Of a stretch of DNA of 64,000 nucleotides, positions 26,298 through 34,531 are shown piece after piece. The DNA is from Bradyrhizobium sp. AZCC 1693 (lineage in GTDB: Bacteria; Pseudomonadota; Alphaproteobacteria; Rhizobiales; Xanthobacteraceae). Within the stretch, counting starts at the first letter, position 1, and each line of letters begins with the position of its first letter. The translations under genes were made by a program, and so were the position numbers. The stretch lies in contig NZ_JAZHSD010000001.1 of the NCBI RefSeq assembly GCF_036924745.1, positions 4,092,001-4,156,000 on the forward strand. The letters are read 5' to 3'. The notes under the pieces are model-generated. The model was not told the origin of the DNA, did not search any database, and saw nothing but the letters and a program-made list of their open reading frames with translations.

Positions 26298-26808
26298 TCA
26301 TTGTTCGATGCCGCTTCGCTCGAGGTCAACCATACGCGCGATCATTGCCCGATGAGGGTCGAAGGGCAGGTCCTGGAATCCCCATCGCCCATAGAATGTG
26401 CGCACCTGATCGTCGATTGGGTGCGTGATAACGCCGAAGCTGCCGATCTCGCGGGAGGCTCTGAGCGCCGTCCGGAGCGCGAACAGGAGGAGCGAGCGGG
26501 CATGGCCCTTTCCTTGATGATGCTTGTGGATCGCAAGTTGTCCGAGCAGGGTCACTGGAACAGGGTCGGGTTTGTTGCGCTGTTGCGACTTGGGCAGGAA
26601 AGCTCGCTCGATCTGTCCGGCGCTCAACATAGCCAACGATATCGGATGTGACTTGGTCGCAAATGACGTTGGTGCGCGAGATGCCGGTGGCATGGTTGGC
26701 CCAGGCGTGACGCCGAAACCAATGGTTCATTGACTCTCGACCGCAATCAAAGCGGCTTCGATCGTCGGTTTCGGCGAGCGAACGCGGCGACCTTATTTCT
26801 TCTGCCAC
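26298..26808 (-). pseudogene. tacT: TacT-like GNAT acetyltransferase toxin, frameshifted
   Basis: A GTG at 26808 overlaps the antitoxin end and opens VAEEIRSPRSLAETDDRSRF, then MNHWFRRHAWANHATG, the normal start of a TacT toxin. At about 26630-26640 the frame changes. The remainder, LSAGQIERAFLPKSQQRNK, then VTLLGQLAIHKHHQGKGHAR and FYGRWGFQDLP, includes the acetyl-CoA loop (HQGKGHA, cf. Q/RxxGxG/A) and is in the next frame. TacT toxins acetylate aminoacyl-tRNA. Here the toxin should be dead unless the shift is a sequencing error. The antitoxin is intact. Confidence 0.8.
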
Positions 26809-27059
26809 GTAGGGGCCGTGCGCGCGAGATCCTTGAGGCCGGCGATCTCCTGCGGCGGACGGTTCGCCCAAGCTTCGAACGCCTCCCAGCTCTTGGCCGG
26901 AATGGTGACGATCCGCCGTTCGAGGATGTCCGCCTCGGCGGCATCGAGCGCCTTACGTCGAACAAAATCGCTGAGGCTGGTGCGTGATAACTCGGACGCA
27001 GCCTCAAGCAGGGCGCGCTCTTTCTCGTTGACGCGTACGCTCAGCACCAAAGTGGTCAT
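26793..27059 (-). CDS. tacA: TacA-like DUF1778 antitoxin
   Basis: An 88-residue protein from the ATG at 27059, with an AGGAG site. VLSVRVNEKERALLEAASEL then SLSDFVRRKALDAAEADILE is the ribbon-helix-helix part of DUF1778 antitoxins. The C-terminus (PAKSWEAFEAWANRPPQEIA) would mask the GNAT toxin. The stop overlaps the toxin gene start by 16 bp. With the toxin broken, it may be an orphan antitoxin. Confidence 0.88.
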   Translation of the reverse strand: MTTLVLSVRVNEKERALLEAASELSRTSLSDFVRRKALDAAEADILERRIVTIPAKSWEAFEAWANRPPQEIAGLKDLARTAPTWQKK

Positions 27060-27205
27060 GGGAGCTGCTCCTATTGGCGTATGACAATAGCATACATCGG
27101 CGTCGCCGACAATGCTTGCGATCGCGAACGTTTGGTGTGCGCCGTCGGCGACCTGATGCGGCATTCGCGCTGCTCCCGACGATCATTTCATTCAAAATCG
27201 TACAA

Positions 27206-27302
27206 TGGCGCACCACGGCCGATGAAGATGGACACTATTCGTTCGCTGTGCCGCTATGATGTGGTGGCCCACCACGCGTTCCAATCGGAAAATCTGCGAT
27301 GG
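27206..27302 (+). repeat. 97-bp dispersed repeat, copy 3
   Basis: Begins TGGCGCACCACGGCCGATGA and ends TCTGCGATGGCC. Peptide WRTTADEDGHYSFAVPL then TGA. All three copies point the same way on the plus strand. Confidence 0.7.
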
Positions 27303-27665
27303 CCTAGACCTTCCGCTACCACTCACTGGCGGCTGTTAACCTCTTTCGTCGGCGCTGCGGTTAGCCTTTGATAACCACTGTCCGCAATTTCAACCGAGGG
27401 TCGAAGTGATGAACTACTACCCGGTGTCGCTTCTTTGTCATAACGACATGCACCGGAGCGGAGTCCGCTGCGCATAGGAGCGCCGATAATGCGTTTTGGA
27501 GCGATTGGAGTGCGGCAACCAGAATCGCCAGATCTCGCCGGGGTGCGTTCTCTTCCTCGAATCTCGTCGCAATAGGTAATCGCGGCAAGTCGGATCGTTC
27601 TTGCACTCGCTGCAACGATTTGCATCGCACCTATTAGCCATGCGCAGTCCGGACAGCCGAAGCCT

Positions 27666-28157
27666 GTGGCCGTCATCTTGCCAGACGTTGCGCTGCTCAT
27701 TCGTGGACCTTTCGGTGAATATTCATACAAGTTGACGCGCACATCGGATGATTCCGTCACGCTCGAGGAGTTTGGTGGTCGACGCATGCGTCTTGAGATA
27801 CGTCAGATTCCAGACAAGCGATGCGTCTTTGTCTCCACGAGGGAGGAAAAGGATGGGGTCGACGTAGCGCAGCTGGATCTTTCCAAATTCGATGGGACTT
27901 ATCAGCTTTGGGAAGCTTGCATCGGGCCGGCCTCCGCTCCTCCCGAAAATCGGTGCACCTACTCTCTTCATTTCAGTTCGCAAAAGCAGGCGTTTTGTTC
28001 TTCGCGGTTTCCAAAACTGGACTTTGACTTGAGCAAGATTCCGTTTGTTGATGATGCCTGCCACTCCTACGCGCTCGGTGCGCGAGAAAAGAAGTTCTAT
28101 ACCAAGTACATCGATGCTTATGAGCGGATTAAAGAGCAATGTGGGGGTAGCCAATGA
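27666..28157 (+). CDS. Hypothetical exported protein with displaced or lost start
   Basis: The first usual start in frame is a GTG at 27666, giving 163 residues (VAVILPDVALLIRGPFGEYS). In the same frame, codons from 27576 onward read like a signal peptide (ASRIVLALAATICIAPISHA then Q), directly after a TAG stop. The codon after the stop is GTA, so a former GTG or ATG start may have mutated, leaving a protein without export. The body has six Cys, consistent with a periplasmic disulfide protein. Function unknown. GC content is lower than in the left half. Confidence 0.55.
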   Translation: MAVILPDVALLIRGPFGEYSYKLTRTSDDSVTLEEFGGRRMRLEIRQIPDKRCVFVSTREEKDGVDVAQLDLSKFDGTYQLWEACIGPASAPPENRCTYSLHFSSQKQAFCSSRFPKLDFDLSKIPFVDDACHSYALGAREKKFYTKYIDAYERIKEQCGGSQ

Positions 28158-28990
28158 CAGCGCCAGCCGGCGTACCCTGCCCTATCAATCGACGGGGTTT
28201 CGGTCAGTCCAAGCCATCGCTTGGGCGAGCGCTGCCGGCCCGGCGTCAGCCGGTCAAGGCTCGCGCTCCGCGCGACCGGCTCCGCCGGCCTATAGGCCTT
28301 GACCGGCTGTCGACGAGCCGGCTCCTTGCCGCCAAGCGATCATGGCTTGCTGTGCGCGAGAGCCACGGTCGAAAGGAAGCGGACTTGATCGGTGCGGAAA
28401 TTGCCGCCGCGGCTACGGTGCCGCCGCAACGTGTCGAAGATTGAGCAACAACAGCGCATTGCAAAAATCGGCAATGTGCACCCGATGTTCATAATGTTTG
28501 CAGCGTGATTGAAATTGCGGGTGTTTCGACCGGCCGCACCTTGCGGCTTTTATCCTGCCCTACACGGTTGGTCACTCTCGCAGCGCTGTAGCGTGATGTG
28601 GCGCGGACTTCGGCCGTTCAGTGGATCGGCCGGGCTTGCCACAGTGCCAAGATCGCAGCGACGCGGTGGCTCGGCAACGCGCAGACGATCACTCGCTGCG
28701 GCGGGCTAAGGCAAGTTCGATGCGGGTAGGGCTCGTCGTCCAAAAACACACCGGACAGCGCGCTATTGCGGGCCCTCGGGGCTTTTACGGATCGTGCGAT
28801 GATGGAGGAGTGCCGCTGATTTGCCCGACGTGTCAAGTATTTGCCCAAAGCGCATCCGTGCCGGCGACTGCCTGGCTACTTTGCATGGGGTTGTTTTCGA
28901 TATTTTTGGTTGGGAGCCACGGCGACGCGGCGTGGCCGCGATGTATCCTGCCTGAGGCCACGCGCTGGCGAGGCCTTCGCTGTAGCTGAG
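28158..28990. other. Non-coding stretch left of the island end
   Basis: About 830 bases with no convincing gene. It holds a 13-bp inverted repeat (AGCCGGTCAAGGC at 28248-28260 and GCCTTGACCGGCT at 28296-28308) around a GC-rich 35-base spacer. One plus-strand frame runs through part of it (SRLLAAKRSWLAVRESHGRK), but it lacks a good start. Confidence 0.45.
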
Positions 28991-29036
28991 TGGCGCGCCC
29001 GAAGAGATTCGAACTCCTGACCCCCAGATTCGTAGT
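28991..29036 (-). other. Attachment site: 3' half of tRNA-Arg(ACG)
   Basis: On the minus strand the bases read ACTACGAATCTGGGGGTC, then AGGAGTTCGAATCTCTT, then CGGGCGCGCCA. These are the anticodon loop CTACGAA (ACG), the T-arm with TTCGAAT, the acceptor 3' strand and encoded CCA of an arginine tRNA. The 5' half of the tRNA is absent; its place is taken by unrelated DNA on the integrase side. This is the usual scar of site-specific integration into a tRNA 3' end, and the intact tRNA should lie at the far end of the element. Confidence 0.85.
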
Positions 29037-29212
29037 TCGAAAATATCCCTTCGCTGCATTTCTAAACTGTACGCTACAGTGCGACGAGAGTGCAAGTAAC
29101 CCTTTATTTTAGGGCCTTTCTCGCATATCTTCGCACTCCGTCGCGCCCAAACCTCCGAACTTCCCGCTTCGCCAAAACCGTTTGAAAACCGTTTTAGCCC
29201 CTGGATCACCCC

Positions 29213-30577
29213 ATGGCTGATGTCCGGATTCTGCTCACTGACAAGGCAATCGCTCGACTGCCCGCTCCGAAAGAGGGCTGGTACCTGGCCAGAGATACCG
29301 AGCTGAAGGGCTTCTTCGTTGTCGTCGGAAAGCGGAAGAGGACGTTTACGGTCCAGGGCGACCTGCGGCAGGGAGGCAAGCGCGCTTCGTCGATCCGGGT
29401 GGCGATAGGCGACGCTAGCGAAATATCGACGCGCACGGCACGCGCTACCGCCAAGGACTATTTGGCTCAAATCAGCCGAGGACAGCACCCGAAAGCCAAC
29501 CAGCTCGACTCGGTAACGGGTGAGCCAACAACCACTGAGGGAAATGCTACGGCTCCGTCGGGAGGGATCACCCTCCGGCAGGCCTGGTGGCGATACCGGG
29601 ACGCCCACATGATCCGGAAGGGCCGCAGCGAACGCACCATCGAAAGCTATAGGGATCACGTTGAACGCATATTCGTGGAATGGCTCGATTCACCGCTGCA
29701 AGAACTTGGTCTTGACCCAGCCAAAGTGGTGACGAAGCACGACGACATTACGAAGGAGAACGGCCCCTATATCGCCAACGGCAGCATGCGAACGCTGCGT
29801 GCCATCTACAACCACGCTCGCAAATCCAACAAGTCATTGCCCGCCGACAATCCCGTCAATGCGATTGATTGGAACGGGGAGGAGCGCCGCGACACGGGGA
29901 TGGGGACAGGCGACCTGAAAGAATGGTTCGCCGAATTAGCGGCTCTCGACAATCCGATCCGCCGTGAGTTCCATCTATTCACGTTGCTCTCCGGGTGTCG
30001 GCCTACCGCGCTGCAGGAGATTCAACCCAACCACATCAATTTTGGACGGCGCATGGTGCATATCCCCAAGCCCAAAGGCGGCGCCAAGCGGGCTTTCGAT
30101 ATCCCGCTCTCACGCGAAATGATCCTATGCTTGGTTCGGGCCATGCGTTTCGGGCGGCAGATGTACCCGTCGCAGGCTGCAGAATGGATATTCCCCGCCG
30201 ACAGCGCATCAGGGCACCTCGTCGAGCAAAAGGAGGATCGAGGCACGCTCTCGAAGTGGGGCAACGATCTTCGCCAGAGCTTCCGAACTATTGCGACCGC
30301 GGCCGGCGTGTCGGAGTTCGATGCAAAGCTGCTGATGAACCATGCTATTCCCGGCGTGAATGCTGGCTACATCACCCGGCACAAACTCCTCGAAGATCAT
30401 CTGCGCGGCCAACAGCAAGCAATCAGTGGGGCTGTATTTGCGGCTCTGGGAGAAACGCTTGTCCGACAGACCGCAGTTCGTAATTGGCTTGGTCGCAGAG
30501 CCTCACGCCGAGCTCTTAAGATCGAAGCCAACACACGCGTGATGACTGATAGGGCATTCGGCCGCAAGGCCGCCTGA
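29213..30577 (+). CDS. Tyrosine-type site-specific integrase of an integrative element
   Basis: A 454-residue protein. N-terminal DUF4102-like arm-binding part (residues 1-95, LARDTELKGFFVVVGKRKRT), core-binding part near 120-215, catalytic part from about 235. Catalytic positions visible: Arg263 in LLSGCRPTALQE, Lys288 region (PKPKGGAKR), NDLR at 351-354 with Asn replacing the usual His, His377 in LLMNHA and Tyr386 in NAGYI. It lies 177 bp inside the tRNA-Arg scar, so it is the likely integrase of this island. The His to Asn change is tolerated in some family members. Confidence 0.92.
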   Translation: MADVRILLTDKAIARLPAPKEGWYLARDTELKGFFVVVGKRKRTFTVQGDLRQGGKRASSIRVAIGDASEISTRTARATAKDYLAQISRGQHPKANQLDSVTGEPTTTEGNATAPSGGITLRQAWWRYRDAHMIRKGRSERTIESYRDHVERIFVEWLDSPLQELGLDPAKVVTKHDDITKENGPYIANGSMRTLRAIYNHARKSNKSLPADNPVNAIDWNGEERRDTGMGTGDLKEWFAELAALDNPIRREFHLFTLLSGCRPTALQEIQPNHINFGRRMVHIPKPKGGAKRAFDIPLSREMILCLVRAMRFGRQMYPSQAAEWIFPADSASGHLVEQKEDRGTLSKWGNDLRQSFRTIATAAGVSEFDAKLLMNHAIPGVNAGYITRHKLLEDHLRGQQQAISGAVFAALGETLVRQTAVRNWLGRRASRRALKIEANTRVMTDRAFGRKAA

Positions 30578-30633
30578 AGTTAGCGGTCGGAGCGAGCTCC
30601 AAGCCAGGCAATCGGAAATAGGTTCAAAGCAAG

Positions 30634-30779
30634 GGAGTTTCAGAAATCGACGCCAAACTCCTGATGAACTATGCCATCGCCGGCGTGAACGCGGGCTAAA
30701 TCAAGCGACACAAGCTTCTCGAGGACCATCTACCGAACCAGCAGCAAGCAATAAGCCGTGCAAGTATTTGCACGCTGGG
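30634..30779 (+). pseudogene. Remnant of a second integrase C-terminus
   Basis: A 146-base stretch reads VSEIDAKLLMNYAIAGVNAG then a stop, then IKRHKLLEDHLPNQQQAIS. It is a diverged copy of the last part of the integrase just upstream (VSEFDAKLLMNHAIPGVNAG, Y, ITRHKLLEDHLRGQQQAIS). The catalytic His has become Tyr and the catalytic Tyr codon is a stop. It marks an earlier or tandem element at the same site. Confidence 0.8.
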
Positions 30780-30828
30780 CGCATCAACTACCAAGATCAT
30801 GCGTTGCAGGATTGGCTGCGAACTGCCG

Positions 30829-30892
30829 ACTTCCGGTCTGGCCCCGTCAACGGACATCGCCAGAGCCATCTGGCATGTCTCAAAAGTGCCAA
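30829..30892 (+). repeat. 65-bp dispersed repeat, copy A
   Basis: ACTTCCGGTCTGGCCCCG at the left and GGCATGTCTCAAAAGTGCC at the right. See the dispersed-repeat finding for the other copies. Confidence 0.65.
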
Positions 30893-31193
30893 AAGGCGAA
30901 GTCGCAACCCGGACGGGCCATGTCCGCTATGCCCCTAAAAGCAGCCCTTCGCACCCTGCATCGTACCCGTTCGCACTACCTAGCCAAACCCCCAATACCC
31001 CCGGCCGCTGCGAAGCCCGGCCCCGGTGCGAAGGCAAGGGCCGGGTTCGAGCGGTCTCTAGACCTTGATGATTGGCGCGCTGCGAAAGGCAGCCTATATT
31101 CAGATGTGACCTACAGGGTTCTGATAACCGCATCGCGCGAGGCATCGTACCGCTCCGGCAGTCTGGCTAGGATGGAAACCAAAGGAGGCCGCG

Positions 31194-31343
31194 ATGGCTA
31201 TCCTGGGTGCCCTCTTGATGGTCGCAGGAGGCGCGATAGTACTCGCGAGCGCTATCCTTTGGCTTTGGTTTACTTCCCGGCAGAAGCTATTGAGCGGCCC
31301 AGACGAGGGTTCGGATCATCCACCTGAGGTCCCAACATCGTAA
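31194..31343 (+). CDS. Very small membrane protein (49 aa)
   Basis: The ATG at 31194 follows AAAGGAGGCCGCG, a very strong ribosome site. The protein has one span (MAILGALLMVAGGAIVLASA then ILWLWF) and a polar tail (DEGSDHPPEVPTS). Likely an inner-membrane microprotein; function unknown. It lies alone between repeat DNA and decayed small genes. Confidence 0.65.
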   Translation: MAILGALLMVAGGAIVLASAILWLWFTSRQKLLSGPDEGSDHPPEVPTS

Positions 31344-31420
31344 TGCATCCTGCGCCAACGTGAAGCACTATCGGGGCAGGATGCTGGAGAGGAAAATAAT
31401 TTCTGAGATTGGGCAAGTTC

Positions 31421-31599
31421 TTAGTCGCGCATCGATAGGGTTATCCCAAGCTTCGCAGCCATAACAGTGATGGCACCGGGAGTCCGCTTTACGCTCTTGG
31501 GATCTTGGCGACGCCTGACTTTAATTTTGCCATCGTCTTCATTGTTCGAACATCGTCTTTTCTCCACGCGCGACGAACTACTTTCTTAGCTTTTGCCAT
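31421..31599 (-). pseudogene. Small basic HTH-like protein, frameshifted
   Basis: The ATG at 31599 after GGAGAAAGG starts MAKAKKVVRRAWRKDDVRTM, then KSGVAKIPRA and a stop. In the next frame the expected tail follows: KRTPGAITVMAAKLGITLSM, ending RD. One missing base near the GCGTAAAGCGG stretch (about 31494-31500) explains it. Intact relatives, about 60 residues, are common in rhizobia and end in a helix-turn-helix-like segment (from memory). Confidence 0.7.
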
Positions 31600-31790
31600 C
31601 CTTTCTCCGAAACGCACTGAGGCAGAGCCGAGCTTCTATCATGACTGTCTCGTTATCGATCAAAGAAGAAACTTCAATTGCGAGAATGTGAATATGAGCT
31701 TCGCTGCGCAAAAATTAGAGATGTGGCCTAGCTTACTATCATCGGTCGAAGAAAACGGGCATCTATCTCTCATTTCGAGGGGACCCCCGC

Positions 31791-31972
31791 ATGGACGACA
31801 AATTTTATAGGCATAGAGCGCGCGTCCTTCGCGAACTTGCGACCGAAGCAGACCCGTTCATTAAAAAAAGCTGTTGCGTCTTGCGAACAATTACGACGAT
31901 ATGACCACATTGCGTGATCAAGCGGAAAAGCCAGAGCTAGATTCCATGAGCGATAGTCGCGACGGCAATTAG
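31791..31972 (+). pseudogene. Small hypothetical protein with poly-A frameshift
   Basis: The ATG at 31791 follows GAGGGGAC. It begins MDDKFYRHRARVLRELATEA, DPFIKK. A run of seven A bases at about 31861-31869 then shifts the frame. With one more A it continues KLLRLANNYDDMTTLRDQAE, KPELDSMSDSRDGN and stops at 31970. Intact short proteins of this type occur in Bradyrhizobium (from memory). A homopolymer miscount in sequencing is a real alternative. Confidence 0.65.
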
Positions 31973-32026
31973 CCTGGCAGACTCGCTCGCCTTAACTGGC
32001 TCTCGCCTACTGAACAATCTCACCGT

Positions 32027-32179
32027 CTAGGTACGGAAGAACACGAACCAGACTGCCGCCATAGCGATCACTGCAACACTTACGCTGATGATGAGCAGCA
32101 ATAGAATCGAGGGGCCGCGTTCGGCTTGACGCGCTTCCATGGGTGTTTCGATAAAGACGCCGTGCTTTTTCCTCACCAT
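32027..32179 (-). CDS. Very small membrane protein (50 aa)
   Basis: The ATG at 32179 has AGGTG upstream. The sequence runs MVRKKHGVFIETPMEARQAE, then RGPSILLLLIISVSVAVIAM, then AAVWFVFFRT. It is a basic N-terminus followed by one membrane span to the end, typical of a tail-anchored microprotein. Near-identical short proteins recur in Bradyrhizobium (from memory). Function unknown. Confidence 0.65.
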   Translation of the reverse strand: MVRKKHGVFIETPMEARQAERGPSILLLLIISVSVAVIAMAAVWFVFFRT

Positions 32180-32281
32180 GATTGCACCTAAGTTTTCGGT
32201 GCGAGGTCGGCGCGGTCAAATACCGGGACGATCTCAACATCCTCTGGCAAGGCACCCGATGGAGTGTCTTCCGCAGCATGG

Positions 32282-32437
32282 CGCAATCCCGAGCCTGGTC
32301 ATCACGTCCTCCGTCCACGCCAGAGCCTCAGCCGCATGTCCGCGACTGAGAATGACGAAGTCGTCGGCGTAAGAGACGACATGTGCGCAGAATGCCTCGC
32401 CGCGTCCGGTCATCCGCCAATGCCTGCTTGCATCCAA
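32282..32437 (-). pseudogene. Group II intron reverse transcriptase fragment
   Basis: About 52 codons read WRMTGRGEAFCAHVVSYADD then FVILSRGHAAEALAWTEDVM, TRLGIA. YADD is the catalytic motif of reverse transcriptases, and the flanks match group II intron maturases. The fragment has no start, no domain X and no intron RNA around it. It is a decayed end of a retroelement. Confidence 0.8.
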
Positions 32438-32768
32438 TCCATCGGTAGTTTCGTTCGCGCCGCTACCGGAGTCGTGACGACGTGGCGGGACTTGCTGGCC
32501 CGCATCGGCTTTTTTGTGTTCGGTATCTTTGTGGGCATAAGATATCCTTTTCGTTTGGACACCAAGCTGCCCGGACAGGGATAGTTCCTACCCGAGGGAC
32601 GCTTCGGCCCGCCTTACAGCGTCGTCAAATTGCTGTTCCAGCCACGAAGAGGTCCCACGTAGTCCCGCCTGTTCCAAGACGCGGGGCAATGGCATCTGAG
32701 AGGGGCCACTGGTTAGTTGCCGAAGGTCAGCAACGGGTCAAAAGCGCCGTTTTGAGACTCAGGTCGGT

Positions 32769-32834
32769 CACTTCCGTTGATCCCCGATGAACAGACGTTC
32801 TTATCGCCAGCCGGCATGTCTCAAACGTGCACAA
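32769..32834 (+). repeat. 65-bp dispersed repeat, copy B
   Basis: CACTTCCGTTGATCCCCGAT at the left and CGGCATGTCTCAAACGTGCA at the right. A GGGTCAAAAGC motif lies just upstream, as in the partial copy at about 47,800. Confidence 0.65.
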
Positions 32835-32853
32835 CAACGGAAGTCGTGTCCTG

Positions 32854-32946
32854 TTCGATCACCTCGTCGGCGAGGGCGAGCAGCGACGTCGGCACCGTGA
32901 AGCCGAGCGTCCGGGCGGTATGGTGGTTGATGACAAGCCCGCGCGA
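32854..32946 (-). pseudogene. C-terminal scrap of an ABC substrate-binding protein
   Basis: The frame reads VINHHTARTLGFTVPTSLLA then LADEVIE. The close of ABC_sub_bind-family lipoproteins is typically INLKTAKALGL.VP..LL..ADEVIE, so this is a degraded end piece of about 30 codons with nothing upstream left. Confidence 0.6.
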
Positions 32947-33075
32947 CTTCTTCTTCACGCGCCGGCTCTTGTCATCGCGGTCCATCCGTCGGTGCCGGCT
33001 CATACCTCAATGTTGCGGCGCCCTTGGAGGCCGGGAGCAATCCCGGCCCCGTAGGTTCGTGCAGACTGCCGTCTA

Positions 33076-33618
33076 TTACAGCAACAAGTCCAAGTATTGA
33101 TGCTCGAACACATGGAATGCGCCGTGCAAGCTCTTGGTTTCGGCCGGCGCTTCGGCGAGCCCTGCCTCAAGATTTACCACGGCCTCTTGAGTAGCCTGGC
33201 CTATTAAGAGTTGATCGGAAAGGGGGAGATGTTGCAATACGCCGCCGGCCGCAAGCCCAGCGACGGTGCCAAGGGTGGCAAAGCCCTCATACAGACCGGC
33301 CTCGGGGTCGTAATTAGTGTCACCAGGATCTGTGTACGTTAGTGCGTGCATGGCCTCCACAAGCTGAACGTCTGCTGCAGCTCGCACCAAGGGGTCTGTA
33401 GAAGTTTGGTACGCGAGATCATGCTGATAAAACAACGCATCGAGCGGGTCTACTGGAGGTGGGTCGGCCGAGGTCCCCGTAATCGTTCCACCCACCTCGC
33501 CAGCAGAATAATTCGGACCACCATAGTTCCCATAAGTGGGAAGTGGGATGCCGTGCGTCGCAAAGGGGTCTAGCGAGTTGAAGTCAAAGTAGGAGCGTGT
33601 TTCCCAGTTGATGTACAT
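33076..33618 (-). CDS. Phospholipase-A2-like protein (180 aa)
   Basis: The ATG at 33618 follows AAGGAGGAGAAC, an excellent ribosome site. The protein starts MYINWETRSYFDFNSLDPFA. It contains YGGPNYSAG, then PPVDPLDALFYQHDLAYQTS. This order, a Y.GP calcium-loop-like motif, then P-V-D-x-L-D-A, then a His-Asp dyad before Leu-Ala-Tyr, matches the catalytic core of parvovirus VP1 and related short phospholipases A2. A helix follows (LVRAAADVQLVEAMHAL), then a C-terminal part with no known domain. No signal peptide. Its role could be lipid remodelling, lysis or a toxin (inference). It is divergent from the MaoC-like gene. Confidence 0.6.
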   Translation of the reverse strand: MYINWETRSYFDFNSLDPFATHGIPLPTYGNYGGPNYSAGEVGGTITGTSADPPPVDPLDALFYQHDLAYQTSTDPLVRAAADVQLVEAMHALTYTDPGDTNYDPEAGLYEGFATLGTVAGLAAGGVLQHLPLSDQLLIGQATQEAVVNLEAGLAEAPAETKSLHGAFHVFEHQYLDLLL

Positions 33619-33738
33619 GTTCTCCTCCTTTTCATTAATGACGCCGTAGGATCGCGCGCCGCGGTGACTGCCCCATACCCAACCTACCACAGACCGTCCA
33701 AAGAGTGTTTGGGCAGTTGTGAGCCGAGGACAAACCCG

Positions 33739-34275
33739 ATGCCCAGCTTGTACTTTGAAGACGCGGAAGTCGGCACCAGCTTGTTGGCCGGACCCTATCT
33801 CGTCACCAAGAGCGAAATCACTGAGTTCGCTAAGCAGTATGATCCGGTGCCCCGCCACATTGATGAGGAGGCTGCGGCGCGTTCAATTTTTGGGGCTGAC
33901 CGCATGCACGCCCATACCTTCTCGAGCTACGTTTTGTTGACGCCCCGGATCCAGCCACGACTCCATGACCTTGCGGGAATGGGCTGGGATGAGCTGAGGC
34001 AGCTGAGGCTGCCGAACGCGGTACGCCCGGACGACGCGCTCGATCTGGAAGGCACGGTTCCGGAGAAACACGAGTCGAAGTCGAAACCCAATAGGGGAAT
34101 CCTTCGCAATCTAGTCCACTTGCGCAACCAAACACGCGAGACGGTGTTGCAGTGCATCAGCAGTGTTGTGGTTGCGAGGCGACCGGATGCGAAAAGCATC
34201 GACGTAAGCCGTTCAATAGGTGCCGTCGGTTGGTTTTCGCTCCGATGTCTCTTGTGGGGTCAAACTCGGAAGTGA
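33739..34275 (+). CDS. MaoC-like hot-dog dehydratase, possibly damaged
   Basis: A 178-residue frame from the ATG at 33739. MPSLYFEDAEVGTSLLAGPY and FAKQYDPVPRHIDEEAA are the normal MaoC start. Then a short stretch (GADRMH) replaces the usual GGLTAS. In the neighbouring frame the DNA still reads GLTAC there, so two compensating indels are likely. The later part (GMGWDELRQLRLPNAVRPDD, then SKSKPNRGI) is family-like to VVARRP. The last 29 residues are unrelated read-through. The active Asp/His region may be altered. The gene sits alone on the island. Confidence 0.65.
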   Translation: MPSLYFEDAEVGTSLLAGPYLVTKSEITEFAKQYDPVPRHIDEEAAARSIFGADRMHAHTFSSYVLLTPRIQPRLHDLAGMGWDELRQLRLPNAVRPDDALDLEGTVPEKHESKSKPNRGILRNLVHLRNQTRETVLQCISSVVVARRPDAKSIDVSRSIGAVGWFSLRCLLWGQTRK

Positions 34276-34531
34276 GGAAGCGCAACCGGCAGGTCGGCTT
34301 TGGCCGAAAGACCGGACATCGTCAGCCAGACTCGTATCGTCAAACGTCCGAAAATGCCAGGTCAAGAGGTTCAGCACCGATATGACAGTAAACCAATTAG
34401 AGCGGGTAAATGCCGAAACCACTCTCAAGGTAGAAGATTGCCGCTATTGATCTTGCCCAAATGGTAATTATTCGACTTCGATTATCGGTATCCGACGAAT
34501 AGATGACAGCTTTGCGCGGGGGGAATATCCG

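Noticed and set aside
28991..29036. A functional tRNA gene
   Set aside because: Only the 3' half is present; no D-arm or 5' acceptor strand on either side.
33029..33048. GGCCGGGA-GCAA-TCCCGGCC hairpin as a terminator
   Set aside because: Perfect stem with a GNRA loop but no T-tract on either strand, and no gene ends nearby on the right strand.
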